Shown piece by piece: positions 31,426-40,110 of a stretch of 40,311 bases of DNA. The stretch is from Caldifarciminota bacterium. GTDB taxonomy: Bacteria; Hydrothermota; Tepidihabitantia; Tepidihabitantales; Tepidihabitantaceae. The translations under genes and the position numbers were made by a program. Under the pieces are notes generated by a model that was not told the origin of the DNA, did no database searches, and was given only the letters and a program-made list of their open reading frames with translations. The DNA is taken from assembly GCA_020352555.1 (NCBI GenBank), contig CP070680.1:2332095-2372405 (forward strand), read 5' to 3'. The number at the start of each line of letters is the position of its first letter. Position 1 is the first letter of the stretch.

Positions 31426-32124
31426 TTGTCTTCAGCCGAATCTGTCGCCGCGAATCTCGGGCACCTTGAGGAACGCATAAGGGCGGCATGCGACCGTGCC
31501 GGCCGCAGCCGCGATGAAATCAGACTCGTTGCCGTTACCAAGACCCGGTCACCAGCGGATATCATGGCCGCAGCGGCATCCGGCATCAGTGACATCGGCG
31601 AGAACCGGGTTCAGGAAGCTGCAGGCAAGAAACCACTAGTCACCGCCCCGCTCGTCTGGCACCTCGTTGGCCATTTGCAGCGCAACAAGGCCCGCAAGGC
31701 TCTCGACATTTTCTCGGTGTTCCACAGTGTCGACTCGGTCCGGATCGCCCGGGAACTCCAGCGCCGCTGTCAACAGACCGGAACCGAGGTCAAGGTCCTG
31801 GTCGAAGTCAACACGTCCGGCGAACCGACCAAGTTCGGCGTTGACCCGGAACTGGTCGCCCCGCTGGTCGAGCAGGTGCTGGACCAGAGTCTGCTGGAGC
31901 TTGTCGGCCTGATGACGATCGGCCCTGGCTGGGCTGTCCAAGACCCTGAAGCTTCCCGCCCGTGTTTCCGGGCTCTTGCCCGGCTGGCGCAGCGCACCCG
32001 GCAGCAGTTCGGAATCCCGTTGCCCCAGCTGTCGATGGGCATGAGTGCCGACTACGAGCAGGCCATCGAAGAAGGCGCAACCATCGTCAGGATCGGCACC
32101 GCCATATTCGGCCCCCGCGACTGA
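31426..32124 (+). CDS. yggS: YggS/PROSC-family pyridoxal-phosphate homeostasis protein
   Basis: 232 residues from TTG 31426, chosen because it gives the family length and lies 7 nt after TATAAT; no ATG or GTG is available before the conserved core. YggS binds PLP in a TIM-barrel without known enzymatic activity and buffers the cofactor and 2-oxoacid/amino-acid pools. LVAVTKTRS contains the PLP-binding Lys. HLVGHLQRNKAR, VNTSGEPTKFGVDP, GLMTIGP and LSMGMSADYEQAIEEGATIVRIGTAIFG are family signatures. A metallopeptidase-like gene follows with a 2-nt gap. Confidence 0.93.
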   Translation: MSSAESVAANLGHLEERIRAACDRAGRSRDEIRLVAVTKTRSPADIMAAAASGISDIGENRVQEAAGKKPLVTAPLVWHLVGHLQRNKARKALDIFSVFHSVDSVRIARELQRRCQQTGTEVKVLVEVNTSGEPTKFGVDPELVAPLVEQVLDQSLLELVGLMTIGPGWAVQDPEASRPCFRALARLAQRTRQQFGIPLPQLSMGMSADYEQAIEEGATIVRIGTAIFGPRD

Positions 32125-32126
32125 CC

Positions 32127-32516
32127 TTGGACACCACCCGGTTCAGAGAACTGGTCAAGGAGGCGGTTGACGGCATCCCCGACTACTTCCGCCAGAAGTT
32201 CGCCAATCTCGAGATCCAGACTATGCCTGTCGCCCCACCCGACATCGCCCAAGACCTCGACAAGCACCCGATGGGGCTGTTGGGTGTCTATCAGGGTATC
32301 CCCTACAAGCGCCGGGGCCCGTGGTACGGCAACGTCATGCCGGATCGGATCATCATCTTCCAGAAGCCGATCGAGGCCCGCTGCAGCACCGAGGATCAGG
32401 TCCGCTCGCTGGTCCGCGAAGTCGTCATCCACGAAGTGGGTCACTACTTCGGGCTTTCCGAAGAAGAGCTTCGTCGACTTCAGAAAGACGCCCGCGACTC
32501 GGCGCAACGGGACTAG
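32127..32516 (+). CDS. Zincin-like metallopeptidase family protein (PF06262 type)
   Basis: 129 residues from TTG 32127, two bases after the yggS stop. VREVVIHEVGHYFGLSEEEL contains the HExxH zinc motif with the third ligand probably downstream, as in the short bacterial 'metallopeptidase family' (DUF1025). The N-terminal helix RFRELVKEAVDGIPDYFRQ and the strand LLGVYQGIPYKRRGPWYGN are also characteristic. Length is typical. It is presumably cytoplasmic, with no signal peptide. Substrates of this family are unknown. Probably co-transcribed with yggS. A strong hairpin begins two bases after the stop. Confidence 0.82.
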   Translation: MDTTRFRELVKEAVDGIPDYFRQKFANLEIQTMPVAPPDIAQDLDKHPMGLLGVYQGIPYKRRGPWYGNVMPDRIIIFQKPIEARCSTEDQVRSLVREVVIHEVGHYFGLSEEELRRLQKDARDSAQRD

Positions 32517-32517
32517 A

Positions 32518-32545
32518 GAGAGGGCGGGACAGCTCCCGCCCTCTC
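32518..32545. terminator. Hairpin between convergent genes, likely bidirectional terminator
   Basis: GAGAGGGCGGGA pairs perfectly with TCCCGCCCTCTC (12 bp, CAGC loop), one base after the metallopeptidase TAG (32514-32516) and 20 bp before the stop of the convergent gene at 32566. Confidence 0.65.
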
Positions 32546-32565
32546 AGAAGAACCCGGGTCTTGGG

Positions 32566-34281
32566 CTAGTGCTTGAGCACCAGCTTGCGCGTTGCCGACG
32601 CGTCCTTGGTTTCGAGCCTGACGAGGTAGATGCCGGCCGGCAGCCTCCGCGAGTCGAGCGCAACCGATCCGCCGGTGCCTGACTGCGAGCTGAAGAGGTT
32701 CTCTACCAACCGGCCGGTCGCATCGTAGAGATCGACCGATACCTGCTGTCTGCCCGGAATCTGCCAGCTGATCACCGCTCGTTCGCCGGCCGGGTTCGGG
32801 TAGCTGGTGAAGAGCGCCGGCTCGTAAAAGACCGGCCGGTCCGGCTCCTCCAGCCCGACGCCGCCGGCCACGGACGCCGAGGTCATCCACTCGGCCGGAA
32901 TCTGGTTCCAGAGCGGTATCCAGTTGCCCGGCCTGCCGTAGAAGCTCGCGCTGTCGGTCTCCTGGTCCGCGACTCCGGACGGACGGCCGGTCGCGGCATG
33001 AATCGGCTTCACCGATACCCAGAACGTGCCGGTGTCGACGATGATCATGCTGTCGAGATCATAGGCGTACACCTGGTCGTGCATAGCTTCGAGCGTGTCG
33101 CTCTCGTAGAGCAGCTCCATCCCGTCGTCGGCGTAGACCTTGAACTGGAAACTCGAGTCCGGCCAGGGCTGCTGCGGGTGGCTGTAGAACCTGGACCTGA
33201 CCCGCGAGATCCCGACCGGGTAGACGAGCCCGAAGTCGACAGGGTCGAACTTGGTCGCTCGCTCCGAGTTGGGCACCGACACGATCCAGAAGGAGCTCGA
33301 CTGGAAGTCGGCATACTCTATCCACCTGGCAATGCTGAGGTCGTAGACAATCGTGTCGTTCGCGGTCCAGTCCTCGCCCGCCGCCTCGGTCCAGACGTTG
33401 ATCCTGTAGAGCCCGGAGAGACTCGGGACCTGCCACATCGGCGTGAAGAGCATCTGTTGAAACCCGCCGCGCTCCAAGTTCATGGTAGTAGCCATCGAAT
33501 CATCGTAGGTATAGGCGTTGGGGCCGGCAATGTGCAGCTTGACTGGAGTGCCGGTCGGAAGCACGGCAGTACCGAGATTCCTGACCATCGCGTAGATCCG
33601 CATCAGGATGCCGGGGACCGTGTCCGGCGGCATCGTGTAGGAGAAGTATTGCGTCTCCGCGTTGTTCTCCTGTGGCGTCCAGTCCACGACCGCTCGGATC
33701 ATCCAGTCGCCGCGACGGGAGTACTCGCTGAAACCGCCGCTCGTGAGCGTCCACATTCGGTGGGAAGGCGCATTGTTGCCGCCGTCTATGGAGAAGTAGG
33801 GGGAGCTTCCCGAATCGGCCGACTGGTAGTGGAAGATATAGTAGTTCATGCCGACTATCTGTTCGTCAATCGGCACGTAGTTCCATTGACCGGTTGTGAT
33901 GCTCAGCGTGTCCGAAACCCACAACTCGGTCCCCGGAGAGCCGCCGGGTCCGTCATCGGCAAACACCTTGACCATGGCGGTGTTGCCCCCGGAGAAGTAG
34001 TGCAATAGGGCGCCGGCAAGGGTGAAGTTGTCGGAAGGACTGATGAACTTCACACCCCAGCCGTTTCCTGCCATGGTCCACCTCCAGCCCTGGGCAGGGA
34101 AGTTGTTGTCATGGTAGAAGGTATCCACCGCCGGCCGAAACACCTCCGGTGCTTCCGGGAAGATTCCGGGCTCAGGGTCGGAAGCCACGACGTGGTGGTC
34201 AGGGCTGGTGATCCACCGCTCTGTGTCGGCAAATGCTATGCCGACTCCGACAATCAGGCACAGGACTACGAGTCTGCGCAT
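32566..34281 (-). CDS. Secreted protein with T9SS type A sorting domain
   Basis: 571 residues from ATG 34281, with AGGAGG 6-8 nt upstream. Signal peptide MRRLVVLCLIVGVGIAFADT. The body is beta-rich with no catalytic motif recognised: an N-terminal module of about 150 residues (FPAQGWRWTMAGNGWGVKF) and an ARM-like/CARDB-like middle (NNAETQYFSYTMPPDTVPGI). The last 80 residues form a T9SS type A sorting domain (SYPNPAGERAVISWQIPGRQ, VDLYDATGRLVENLFS, LPAGIYLVRLET, KLVLKH end). It is therefore predicted to be exported through an outer-membrane type IX-like route. No enzymatic role claimed. Confidence 0.8.
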   Translation of the reverse strand: MRRLVVLCLIVGVGIAFADTERWITSPDHHVVASDPEPGIFPEAPEVFRPAVDTFYHDNNFPAQGWRWTMAGNGWGVKFISPSDNFTLAGALLHYFSGGNTAMVKVFADDGPGGSPGTELWVSDTLSITTGQWNYVPIDEQIVGMNYYIFHYQSADSGSSPYFSIDGGNNAPSHRMWTLTSGGFSEYSRRGDWMIRAVVDWTPQENNAETQYFSYTMPPDTVPGILMRIYAMVRNLGTAVLPTGTPVKLHIAGPNAYTYDDSMATTMNLERGGFQQMLFTPMWQVPSLSGLYRINVWTEAAGEDWTANDTIVYDLSIARWIEYADFQSSSFWIVSVPNSERATKFDPVDFGLVYPVGISRVRSRFYSHPQQPWPDSSFQFKVYADDGMELLYESDTLEAMHDQVYAYDLDSMIIVDTGTFWVSVKPIHAATGRPSGVADQETDSASFYGRPGNWIPLWNQIPAEWMTSASVAGGVGLEEPDRPVFYEPALFTSYPNPAGERAVISWQIPGRQQVSVDLYDATGRLVENLFSSQSGTGGSVALDSRRLPAGIYLVRLETKDASATRKLVLKH

Positions 34282-34377
34282 GGCAGTTCCTCCTTGGTTG
34301 CTTCGAATCGTCCTACGTCCGACCGGCCGTATTCAGGCTGAGGCGATCGAAGGCCACGACCGGCTTGGACTTTCGGT

Positions 34378-34406
34378 ATGATAGCCCCCCTGCAATCTTA
34401 GGTCAA
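34378..34406 (-). promoter_or_regulatory. Sigma70-type promoter of the T9SS-type gene ending at 32566
   Basis: Minus strand: TTGACC (34406-34401), 17 bp, TATCAT (34383-34378), with a leader of about 90 nt and a proper AGGAGG before ATG 34281. This gene is not leaderless. Confidence 0.7.
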
Positions 34407-34572
34407 GTAGTGTAGCGGCGTCGCAAGTGCGGCAGGTGCAGGCCGGAGACCGGCAGCCTCGAACGGCCGGCCGAGCCTGCAGTCAGGAACGGCCGCGGGC
34501 ATCCCGGTCCGCCCAATGGGGACCCCGGAACCGCTTTCACCGAGCCAAACCGACCTGCACTCACTTCAGCAC

Positions 34573-34601
34573 TTGACTTTCGACCCTCTCTGCCCTATTG
34601 C
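34573..34601 (+). promoter_or_regulatory. Putative sigma70-type promoter of the DUF4390-ntrYX unit
   Basis: TTGACT (34573-34578), 17 bp, TATTGC (34596-34601), then 11 nt to ATG 34613. The -35 is good; the -10 is weak. Apart from this and the divergent 34378 promoter, the 331-bp gap 34282-34612 shows nothing recognisable. Confidence 0.4.
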
Positions 34602-34612
34602 TTGTGCAGGAG

Positions 34613-35197
34613 ATGACCTTCCTGCTCAGCCTGCTGGCGGCAAAAGGCCTTGGCGCCCTCATAGGCGGTCTGCTGCTCATCACCCAGCACTCGCCCGGCT
34701 TCGCATCCCCCGAACTTGTGGTGAGAAACGACACGGTCTACGTCAAAGCCGAACTGAAACACGGCTTCAACAAGAACCTCGACCAGCTGCTTGAATCCGG
34801 GTCCCTGGTCGCAATCGCCTACACGGCGACCGTCTTTGCCCGTGACCGTGCAGGCGGGGTTGTCGAGTTCGCGCCGTTCAGCTTCTACCACTCAGCGGTC
34901 TATGAACCGGGTGCGGGCAACTACACGGTCTTCCGCTCGGAGTTGAGCGGGGGCCAGGATTCGCTTTCGACCACCGGGGGGCTCGAACTGACAAAGGACA
35001 GGCTGACGTCGGTGATGGCGCCGGTATACCGGGCGTCCGAACTCCCGCCCGACTTCGAGTACTCGTGCCGGATCGAAGGCGCCCTGAATACGATAGAACT
35101 CGAGGGGACAGACGGCAAAGAGCTGGACCTCAACGTATTCTGGAACTACCGGTATCCACGCGGCGTCACGCCCTGGACCAGCCTGCACCGGCGATGA
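34613..35197 (+). CDS. DUF4390-like exported protein
   Basis: 194 residues; ATG 34613 chosen (GCAGGAG just before it) over TTG 34598. N-terminal hydrophobic segment (TFLLSLLAAKGLGALIGGLLLI) followed by a strand-rich periplasmic domain. LVVRNDTVYVKAELKHGFNKNLDQLLESG and VFARDRAGGVV resemble the DUF4390 pattern, a family that sits next to NtrY-type kinases in many bacteria, which supports the call. Stop TGA overlaps the kinase ATG (ATGA). The role is unknown, but the position suggests input to the NtrY/NtrX system. Confidence 0.6.
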   Translation: MTFLLSLLAAKGLGALIGGLLLITQHSPGFASPELVVRNDTVYVKAELKHGFNKNLDQLLESGSLVAIAYTATVFARDRAGGVVEFAPFSFYHSAVYEPGAGNYTVFRSELSGGQDSLSTTGGLELTKDRLTSVMAPVYRASELPPDFEYSCRIEGALNTIELEGTDGKELDLNVFWNYRYPRGVTPWTSLHRR

Positions 35198-36366
35198 CTC
35201 TTCGCCAGCGCCTCGTCGTCACGGTCGGCATCGTCTCTCTCATCTCGGCCGCGATCTTCTCTGCGTCGCTCTACCTGATGGTCAGGTCCACCCTCAGCTT
35301 CTCCGAAAACCGAACGGTCGAGCAGGGCATAGAGATCGGGGTTGCCGCTGCCCGGAACCCGGCCGAAGCTGCCCAGGCCCGCAGCGCATTCCGCGCCTAT
35401 CGTCAGCTGCAGGCCCTGCGCGGCCTGATCGAGCAGCGCACACCTATCGCCGGTCTTCTCTTCGGGCTGGTCATCTTCGTGCTGTCACTCGGCATCAGCT
35501 CGTTCGTACTGCTGCGGCTCACTCGGCCCCTGAACGAACTGACCAGGGCGCTCGAAAAGGCCGGGCGCGGCGACCTCTCGGTAAAGGTGAAAGGACCTCC
35601 GAACAACGAGATCGGCAATGCGGCCCGGGCCTTCAACACAATGACCGACCGTCTCCGGGAGCTGCAGGAAGACCTGAAGCGCTCTGAGCGACTGGCCGCC
35701 TGGCGCGACGTTGCCCGAATCCTGGGCCACGAGGTCCGCAACCCGCTCACTCCAATCCGCCTCTCGGTCGAGCGCATCCAGGAAAAGGCCCGGACCCACA
35801 GCCCGGACCTGCCTGATGTGCTCAAGAGCAGTACCCGGACCATGCTCGACGAGATCGATGCCCTTGACCGGATCGTAGGCGAGTTCTCCGAATTCGCCAG
35901 GCTGCCGTCGCCGGCCAAACGGGCTGCAGGGCTCAACCGGCTCTTGTCCGACACGGTGGCCCAGTACCGGCTGGCCGCTGAGCAGGTAGCGTTCGAAACA
36001 ACGCTTGATCCCAGGGTCGACACCTGGAACGCGGACCCAGACCTGCTGCGCCGGGTTTTCGGCAACATCATCAAGAACAGCATCGAAGCCATGCGGTCTG
36101 AGATACCTGCGACCGGCGCCCGGGTCAGCGTCCGCACCGAACTGCGCGGCACCGCTTGCCGTATCATATTCGAGGACAACGGACCCGGGATCCCTGAAGA
36201 CATCCGCGGCCGGGTGCTTGACCCGTACGTGACCACCAAGACCAAGGGCACCGGCCTGGGTCTTGCCGTGGTCCGCAACATCGTTGCCGAGCACGGCGGC
36301 ACCGTCCAAATCCAATCCCCGGGCCTGGGGACCAGGATCGTCATCACACTGCCCAAAGGAGACTAA
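35194..36366 (+). CDS. NtrY-like sensor histidine kinase
   Basis: 390 residues from ATG 35194, overlapping the previous stop. Two transmembrane helices (about residues 10-30 and 84-105) enclose a short periplasmic loop of about 55 residues. A HAMP domain follows (LTRPLNELTRALEKAGRGDLSVK). HisKA has ILGHEVRNPLTPIRLS with His179. HATPase has NIIKNSIEAM (N box), EDNGPGIPED (G1) and GTGLGLAVVRNIV (G2). It is an NtrY-type kinase, but it has no PAS domain and a small periplasmic region compared with typical NtrY (about 700 residues), so the signal is likely sensed in the membrane or by the neighbouring DUF4390-like protein. It phosphorylates NtrX, encoded directly downstream. Confidence 0.9.
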   Translation: MTLRQRLVVTVGIVSLISAAIFSASLYLMVRSTLSFSENRTVEQGIEIGVAAARNPAEAAQARSAFRAYRQLQALRGLIEQRTPIAGLLFGLVIFVLSLGISSFVLLRLTRPLNELTRALEKAGRGDLSVKVKGPPNNEIGNAARAFNTMTDRLRELQEDLKRSERLAAWRDVARILGHEVRNPLTPIRLSVERIQEKARTHSPDLPDVLKSSTRTMLDEIDALDRIVGEFSEFARLPSPAKRAAGLNRLLSDTVAQYRLAAEQVAFETTLDPRVDTWNADPDLLRRVFGNIIKNSIEAMRSEIPATGARVSVRTELRGTACRIIFEDNGPGIPEDIRGRVLDPYVTTKTKGTGLGLAVVRNIVAEHGGTVQIQSPGLGTRIVITLPKGD

Positions 36367-37734
<1,368 letters not shown>

Positions 37735-37748
37735 TCCTGTGCTGTTCA

Positions 37749-37765
37749 AGACACATGCTGTGTCT
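37749..37765 (+). terminator. Small palindrome after ntrX, possible terminator or operator
   Basis: AGACACA-TGC-TGTGTCT, a perfect 7-bp inverted repeat 15 nt after the ntrX stop. No U tract follows. It may act as a terminator or as a binding site together with the repeats just downstream. Confidence 0.35.
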
Positions 37766-37773
37766 ACCCCACA

Positions 37774-37799
37774 CAAGACTCGGGTCATGCAAGACTCGG
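37774..37799 (+). repeat. Two direct repeats of CAAGACTCGG, 16 bp apart
   Basis: CAAGACTCGG occurs at 37774-37783 and 37790-37799; a shorter copy CAAGAC lies at 37747-37752. Spacing of 16 bp suits tandem operator half-sites. Located between ntrX and the small envelope gene. Confidence 0.4.
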
Positions 37800-37902
37800 A
37801 CCGGCACAGACTTCCCAAGCGATTTCGCGATACTCAAGGTAAGTGCTACTCCAAGAATGACTTAGCGTGCAGACTTCTGCAGCACATCACCGACATCTGC
37901 TC

Positions 37903-37918
37903 TGGCATGTCTCATGCA
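37903..37918 (+). promoter_or_regulatory. Candidate sigma54 (-24/-12) promoter
   Basis: TGGCATGTCTCATGCA fits TGGCAY-N5-TTGCA with one mismatch. It precedes the gene at 38011 and follows the ntrX-like gene, a plausible target arrangement. No competing sigma70 promoter is evident between 37735 and 38010. Confidence 0.4.
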
Positions 37919-38010
37919 TCTACACCCTTTGTGAGTCGCGGTCCCACGCTGAGAATCGGATTGACCGGGCAGGCTGCCGTTCCGGCCATTCTGCGTCCGA
38001 AAGGAGCATC

Positions 38011-38457
38011 ATGCGTACGATGATGACAATCTTGCTGGTTCTGTTCTCGGTCGGGCTTGCCCAGACAGGCCCTGCAGAACAGCCGCGGTTCCCGATAGAA
38101 GCCGGTGCGGACTCGGTCGACCAGGTCTCCATCTTCCGGCCCAAGGTCGTGGTCCACCGGGAGATCATGATACCCAAGGACCCGTTCCTCGGCGGTGCGC
38201 TGTCCCTGGTCCTGCCCGGAACCGGCCAGGCCTACTGCGGCAAATGGCTGAAAGGCGCCGGCTTCCTGCTCGGGACTCTGCTGAGCTACAGCTTTGCCGG
38301 AGCTGCAGCCGACGAGGACAGTCAGCTCAAAGAGAATGTCAGGGGTCCGGTCGGCGGCGGGTTCCTCCTGCTCGGACTCGGACTGCATGCCTGGTCGGTC
38401 ATCGACGGCGTCAACACCGCCAACGCCCACAACCGCCGACTGGTCGGTTCTCCGTAG
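38011..38457 (+). CDS. Small envelope protein with TM2/DUF5683-like domain
   Basis: 148 residues; ATG 38011 has AAAGGAG 6 nt upstream, whereas a longer frame from 37867 has no ribosome site and reads through non-coding sequence. Signal peptide RTMMTILLVLFSVGLAQ. After about 50 variable residues, KDPFLGGALSLVLPGTGQAYCGKWLKGAGFLLG is the conserved core of DUF5683-type proteins ('P-G-x-G-Q-x-Y-x-G-x-x-x-K-G'), and two hydrophobic segments follow. Probably an inner- or outer-membrane protein of unknown role. A sigma54-like promoter at 37903 would put it under NtrX-type control; that is inference. Confidence 0.65.
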   Translation: MRTMMTILLVLFSVGLAQTGPAEQPRFPIEAGADSVDQVSIFRPKVVVHREIMIPKDPFLGGALSLVLPGTGQAYCGKWLKGAGFLLGTLLSYSFAGAAADEDSQLKENVRGPVGGGFLLLGLGLHAWSVIDGVNTANAHNRRLVGSP

Positions 38458-38465
38458 GCAGTAGA

Positions 38466-38504
38466 CTGAGCCACCTCAGCCCTGCCTGATTCTGCCCGGG
38501 CAGA
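38466..38504 (+). terminator. Two hairpins after the small envelope gene
   Basis: CTGAG-CCAC-CTCAG (38466-38479) and the perfect 14-bp palindrome TCTGCCCGGGCAGA (38491-38504), both within 50 bp of the stop. Possible termination signal; no U tract. Confidence 0.4.
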
Positions 38505-38579
38505 GCTGGCTCGGACAGAGCGAAATCAGCTCTCAGACAGCCTCGACCGCTTCGTTCTCTTCCCGCTTCTAGTTCGGCC

Positions 38580-38607
38580 TTCACATTCTCGCACTTCCCT
38601 GTAGTAT
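38580..38607 (+). promoter_or_regulatory. Putative sigma70-type promoter of the beta-helix gene
   Basis: TTCACA (38580-38585), 16 bp, TAGTAT (38602-38607), then a short leader with GCAGGAGG before ATG 38629. Confidence 0.45.
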
Positions 38608-38628
38608 CGCAAGTAGCAGGAGGCAACG

Positions 38629-40110
38629 ATGAAGCGAACCGCATTGACATTGCTGCTTGTCCCCGCGCTGTGCCTGGCGGGTGTGATCCGTGTCCCGTCG
38701 GAGCAGCCGACAATCCAGTCCGGCCTGAACGCTGCTGTGGCCGGAGATACGGTCCTGGTCGCTCCCGGAGACTACGACGAGCGGCTCACCTGGCCTGGGC
38801 GTGACGGGATCGTGCTGATGAGCGAGAAAGGCGCGGACTCGACCGTCATCACCGCCAGCAACGCCGGCCGGGTCCTGACCATGAACGCTGTGAACTACTC
38901 CTTCGCCACGATGGTCCGGGGATTCCGCATAGCTGACGGCAGGCAGACCGGCAGTGCTGCCGGTGTCCTGTGCCGTGGTACGCCCATTTTCCTGAACAAC
39001 CGGATCACCGACAACGTCGCGCTCCAGTACGAGACCGGCGGCGGCGTGCGTGCCGACGGATCACCCGTCTTCGGCTTCAATCTCATCGCCCGCGACTCGG
39101 TCCAGGTCAGGGGCATGGCGGGTTTCCGCTACGGCGGCGGAGTCTACTGCACCGGCTCGGGGATATTCTACGCCAACGTATTCGCCGACAATGCGGTGTT
39201 CGACTCGTTGTGCAGCGGGTTCCGCTACGGCGGCGCACTCTACCTAGCCGGCGGCGCGCCGCTCGTGTTCAACAACCTGTTCCTGTGCAACGCCGTCCGG
39301 ATGACCGACGGCAGCGGGTTTGCGTACGGTGGCGCGGTCTGCGTGGACGAAGACGCGTCGGCCTACATCGCAAACAACACCTTTGTCGGCAACGTCTGCT
39401 CGGCCCACATCACCTACGGCGGCGCGTTGTACGTCCCGTATGGCGCTTCGAAGGTCAAGAACAACATCATGGTCCACGACTCCTGCCACGGCTCAGGGCA
39501 AGGCGGCGGCATCGCGAGCGACACCGATGCAATGGTCTGCGACTACAACGACGTGTGGCGCAACTACCCGAACGACTACTACCGGTGCACCGCCGGCCCG
39601 AACTCCCTCAACTCTGACCCGCTGTTCACCGGAGCCGCATTCGGCGACTACTGCCTGAGCCAGGTCGAAGCAGGCCAGGTCGAGGACAGCCCATGCCTTG
39701 ATGCGGGCGACTCTCTGCTCTTGACCTCTCCCCTCAACCTCGACTCGCTCATCCACGCATGGACAACCAGGACCGACTCGTTCCCTGATGCCGGCACACC
39801 CGACATCGGATTCCACTACGATGTCAGCCCTTTCACCGCCGTGCTCGAAGAGCAGGTCAGGCACAGACAGCACCAGGGGCTCAGGCTGATACCCAACCCG
39901 GTGACCGAGAATCAGGTGGAGCTCAAGGGAACGCCCGGCACGAGGCTGGTCGTGTACGACGCATCAGGCCGAAGTGTCGCTGACTGTCGGTTGTCGGTAG
40001 GCGAAGGTCGGGTCCTGCTCGACATCAGCAGCCTCGCACCCGGAGTGTACCTCGTCAGGTCAGACGCCATGCAAGACCCGGGCCATGCCCGGCTTGTGGT
40101 CCAGCGCTAG
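38629..40110 (+). CDS. Secreted right-handed beta-helix protein with T9SS-type C-terminus
   Basis: 493 residues from ATG 38629, AGGAGG 5-6 nt upstream. Signal peptide MKRTALTLLLVPALCLAG. VIRVPSEQPTIQSGLNAAVAGDTVLVAPGDY is the usual start of a parallel beta-helix (pectate-lyase-like, DUF1565-type). Repeats of about 35-40 residues carry 'GFRYGGGVYC', 'GFRYGGALYL', 'GFAYGGAVCV' and 'ITYGGALYV', four internal copies between about 160 and 285. The last 75 residues form a T9SS type A sorting-like domain (LIPNPVTENQVELKGTPG, VVYDASGRSV, LAPGVYLVRS). No catalytic residues recognised, so it is likely a surface adhesin or polysaccharide-binding protein. Its stop shares the CTAG with the next gene. Confidence 0.8.
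   Translation: MKRTALTLLLVPALCLAGVIRVPSEQPTIQSGLNAAVAGDTVLVAPGDYDERLTWPGRDGIVLMSEKGADSTVITASNAGRVLTMNAVNYSFATMVRGFRIADGRQTGSAAGVLCRGTPIFLNNRITDNVALQYETGGGVRADGSPVFGFNLIARDSVQVRGMAGFRYGGGVYCTGSGIFYANVFADNAVFDSLCSGFRYGGALYLAGGAPLVFNNLFLCNAVRMTDGSGFAYGGAVCVDEDASAYIANNTFVGNVCSAHITYGGALYVPYGASKVKNNIMVHDSCHGSGQGGGIASDTDAMVCDYNDVWRNYPNDYYRCTAGPNSLNSDPLFTGAAFGDYCLSQVEAGQVEDSPCLDAGDSLLLTSPLNLDSLIHAWTTRTDSFPDAGTPDIGFHYDVSPFTAVLEEQVRHRQHQGLRLIPNPVTENQVELKGTPGTRLVVYDASGRSVADCRLSVGEGRVLLDISSLAPGVYLVRSDAMQDPGHARLVVQR

Noticed and set aside
31962-32126. N-terminal extension of the metallopeptidase into yggS
   Set aside because: The extra residues overlap the conserved YggS C-terminus in another frame; the family length fits TTG 32127.
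37960-37990. TTGACC near 37960 as a -35 for the small envelope gene
   Set aside because: No acceptable -10 follows at 15-18 bp (the best is GGCCAT).
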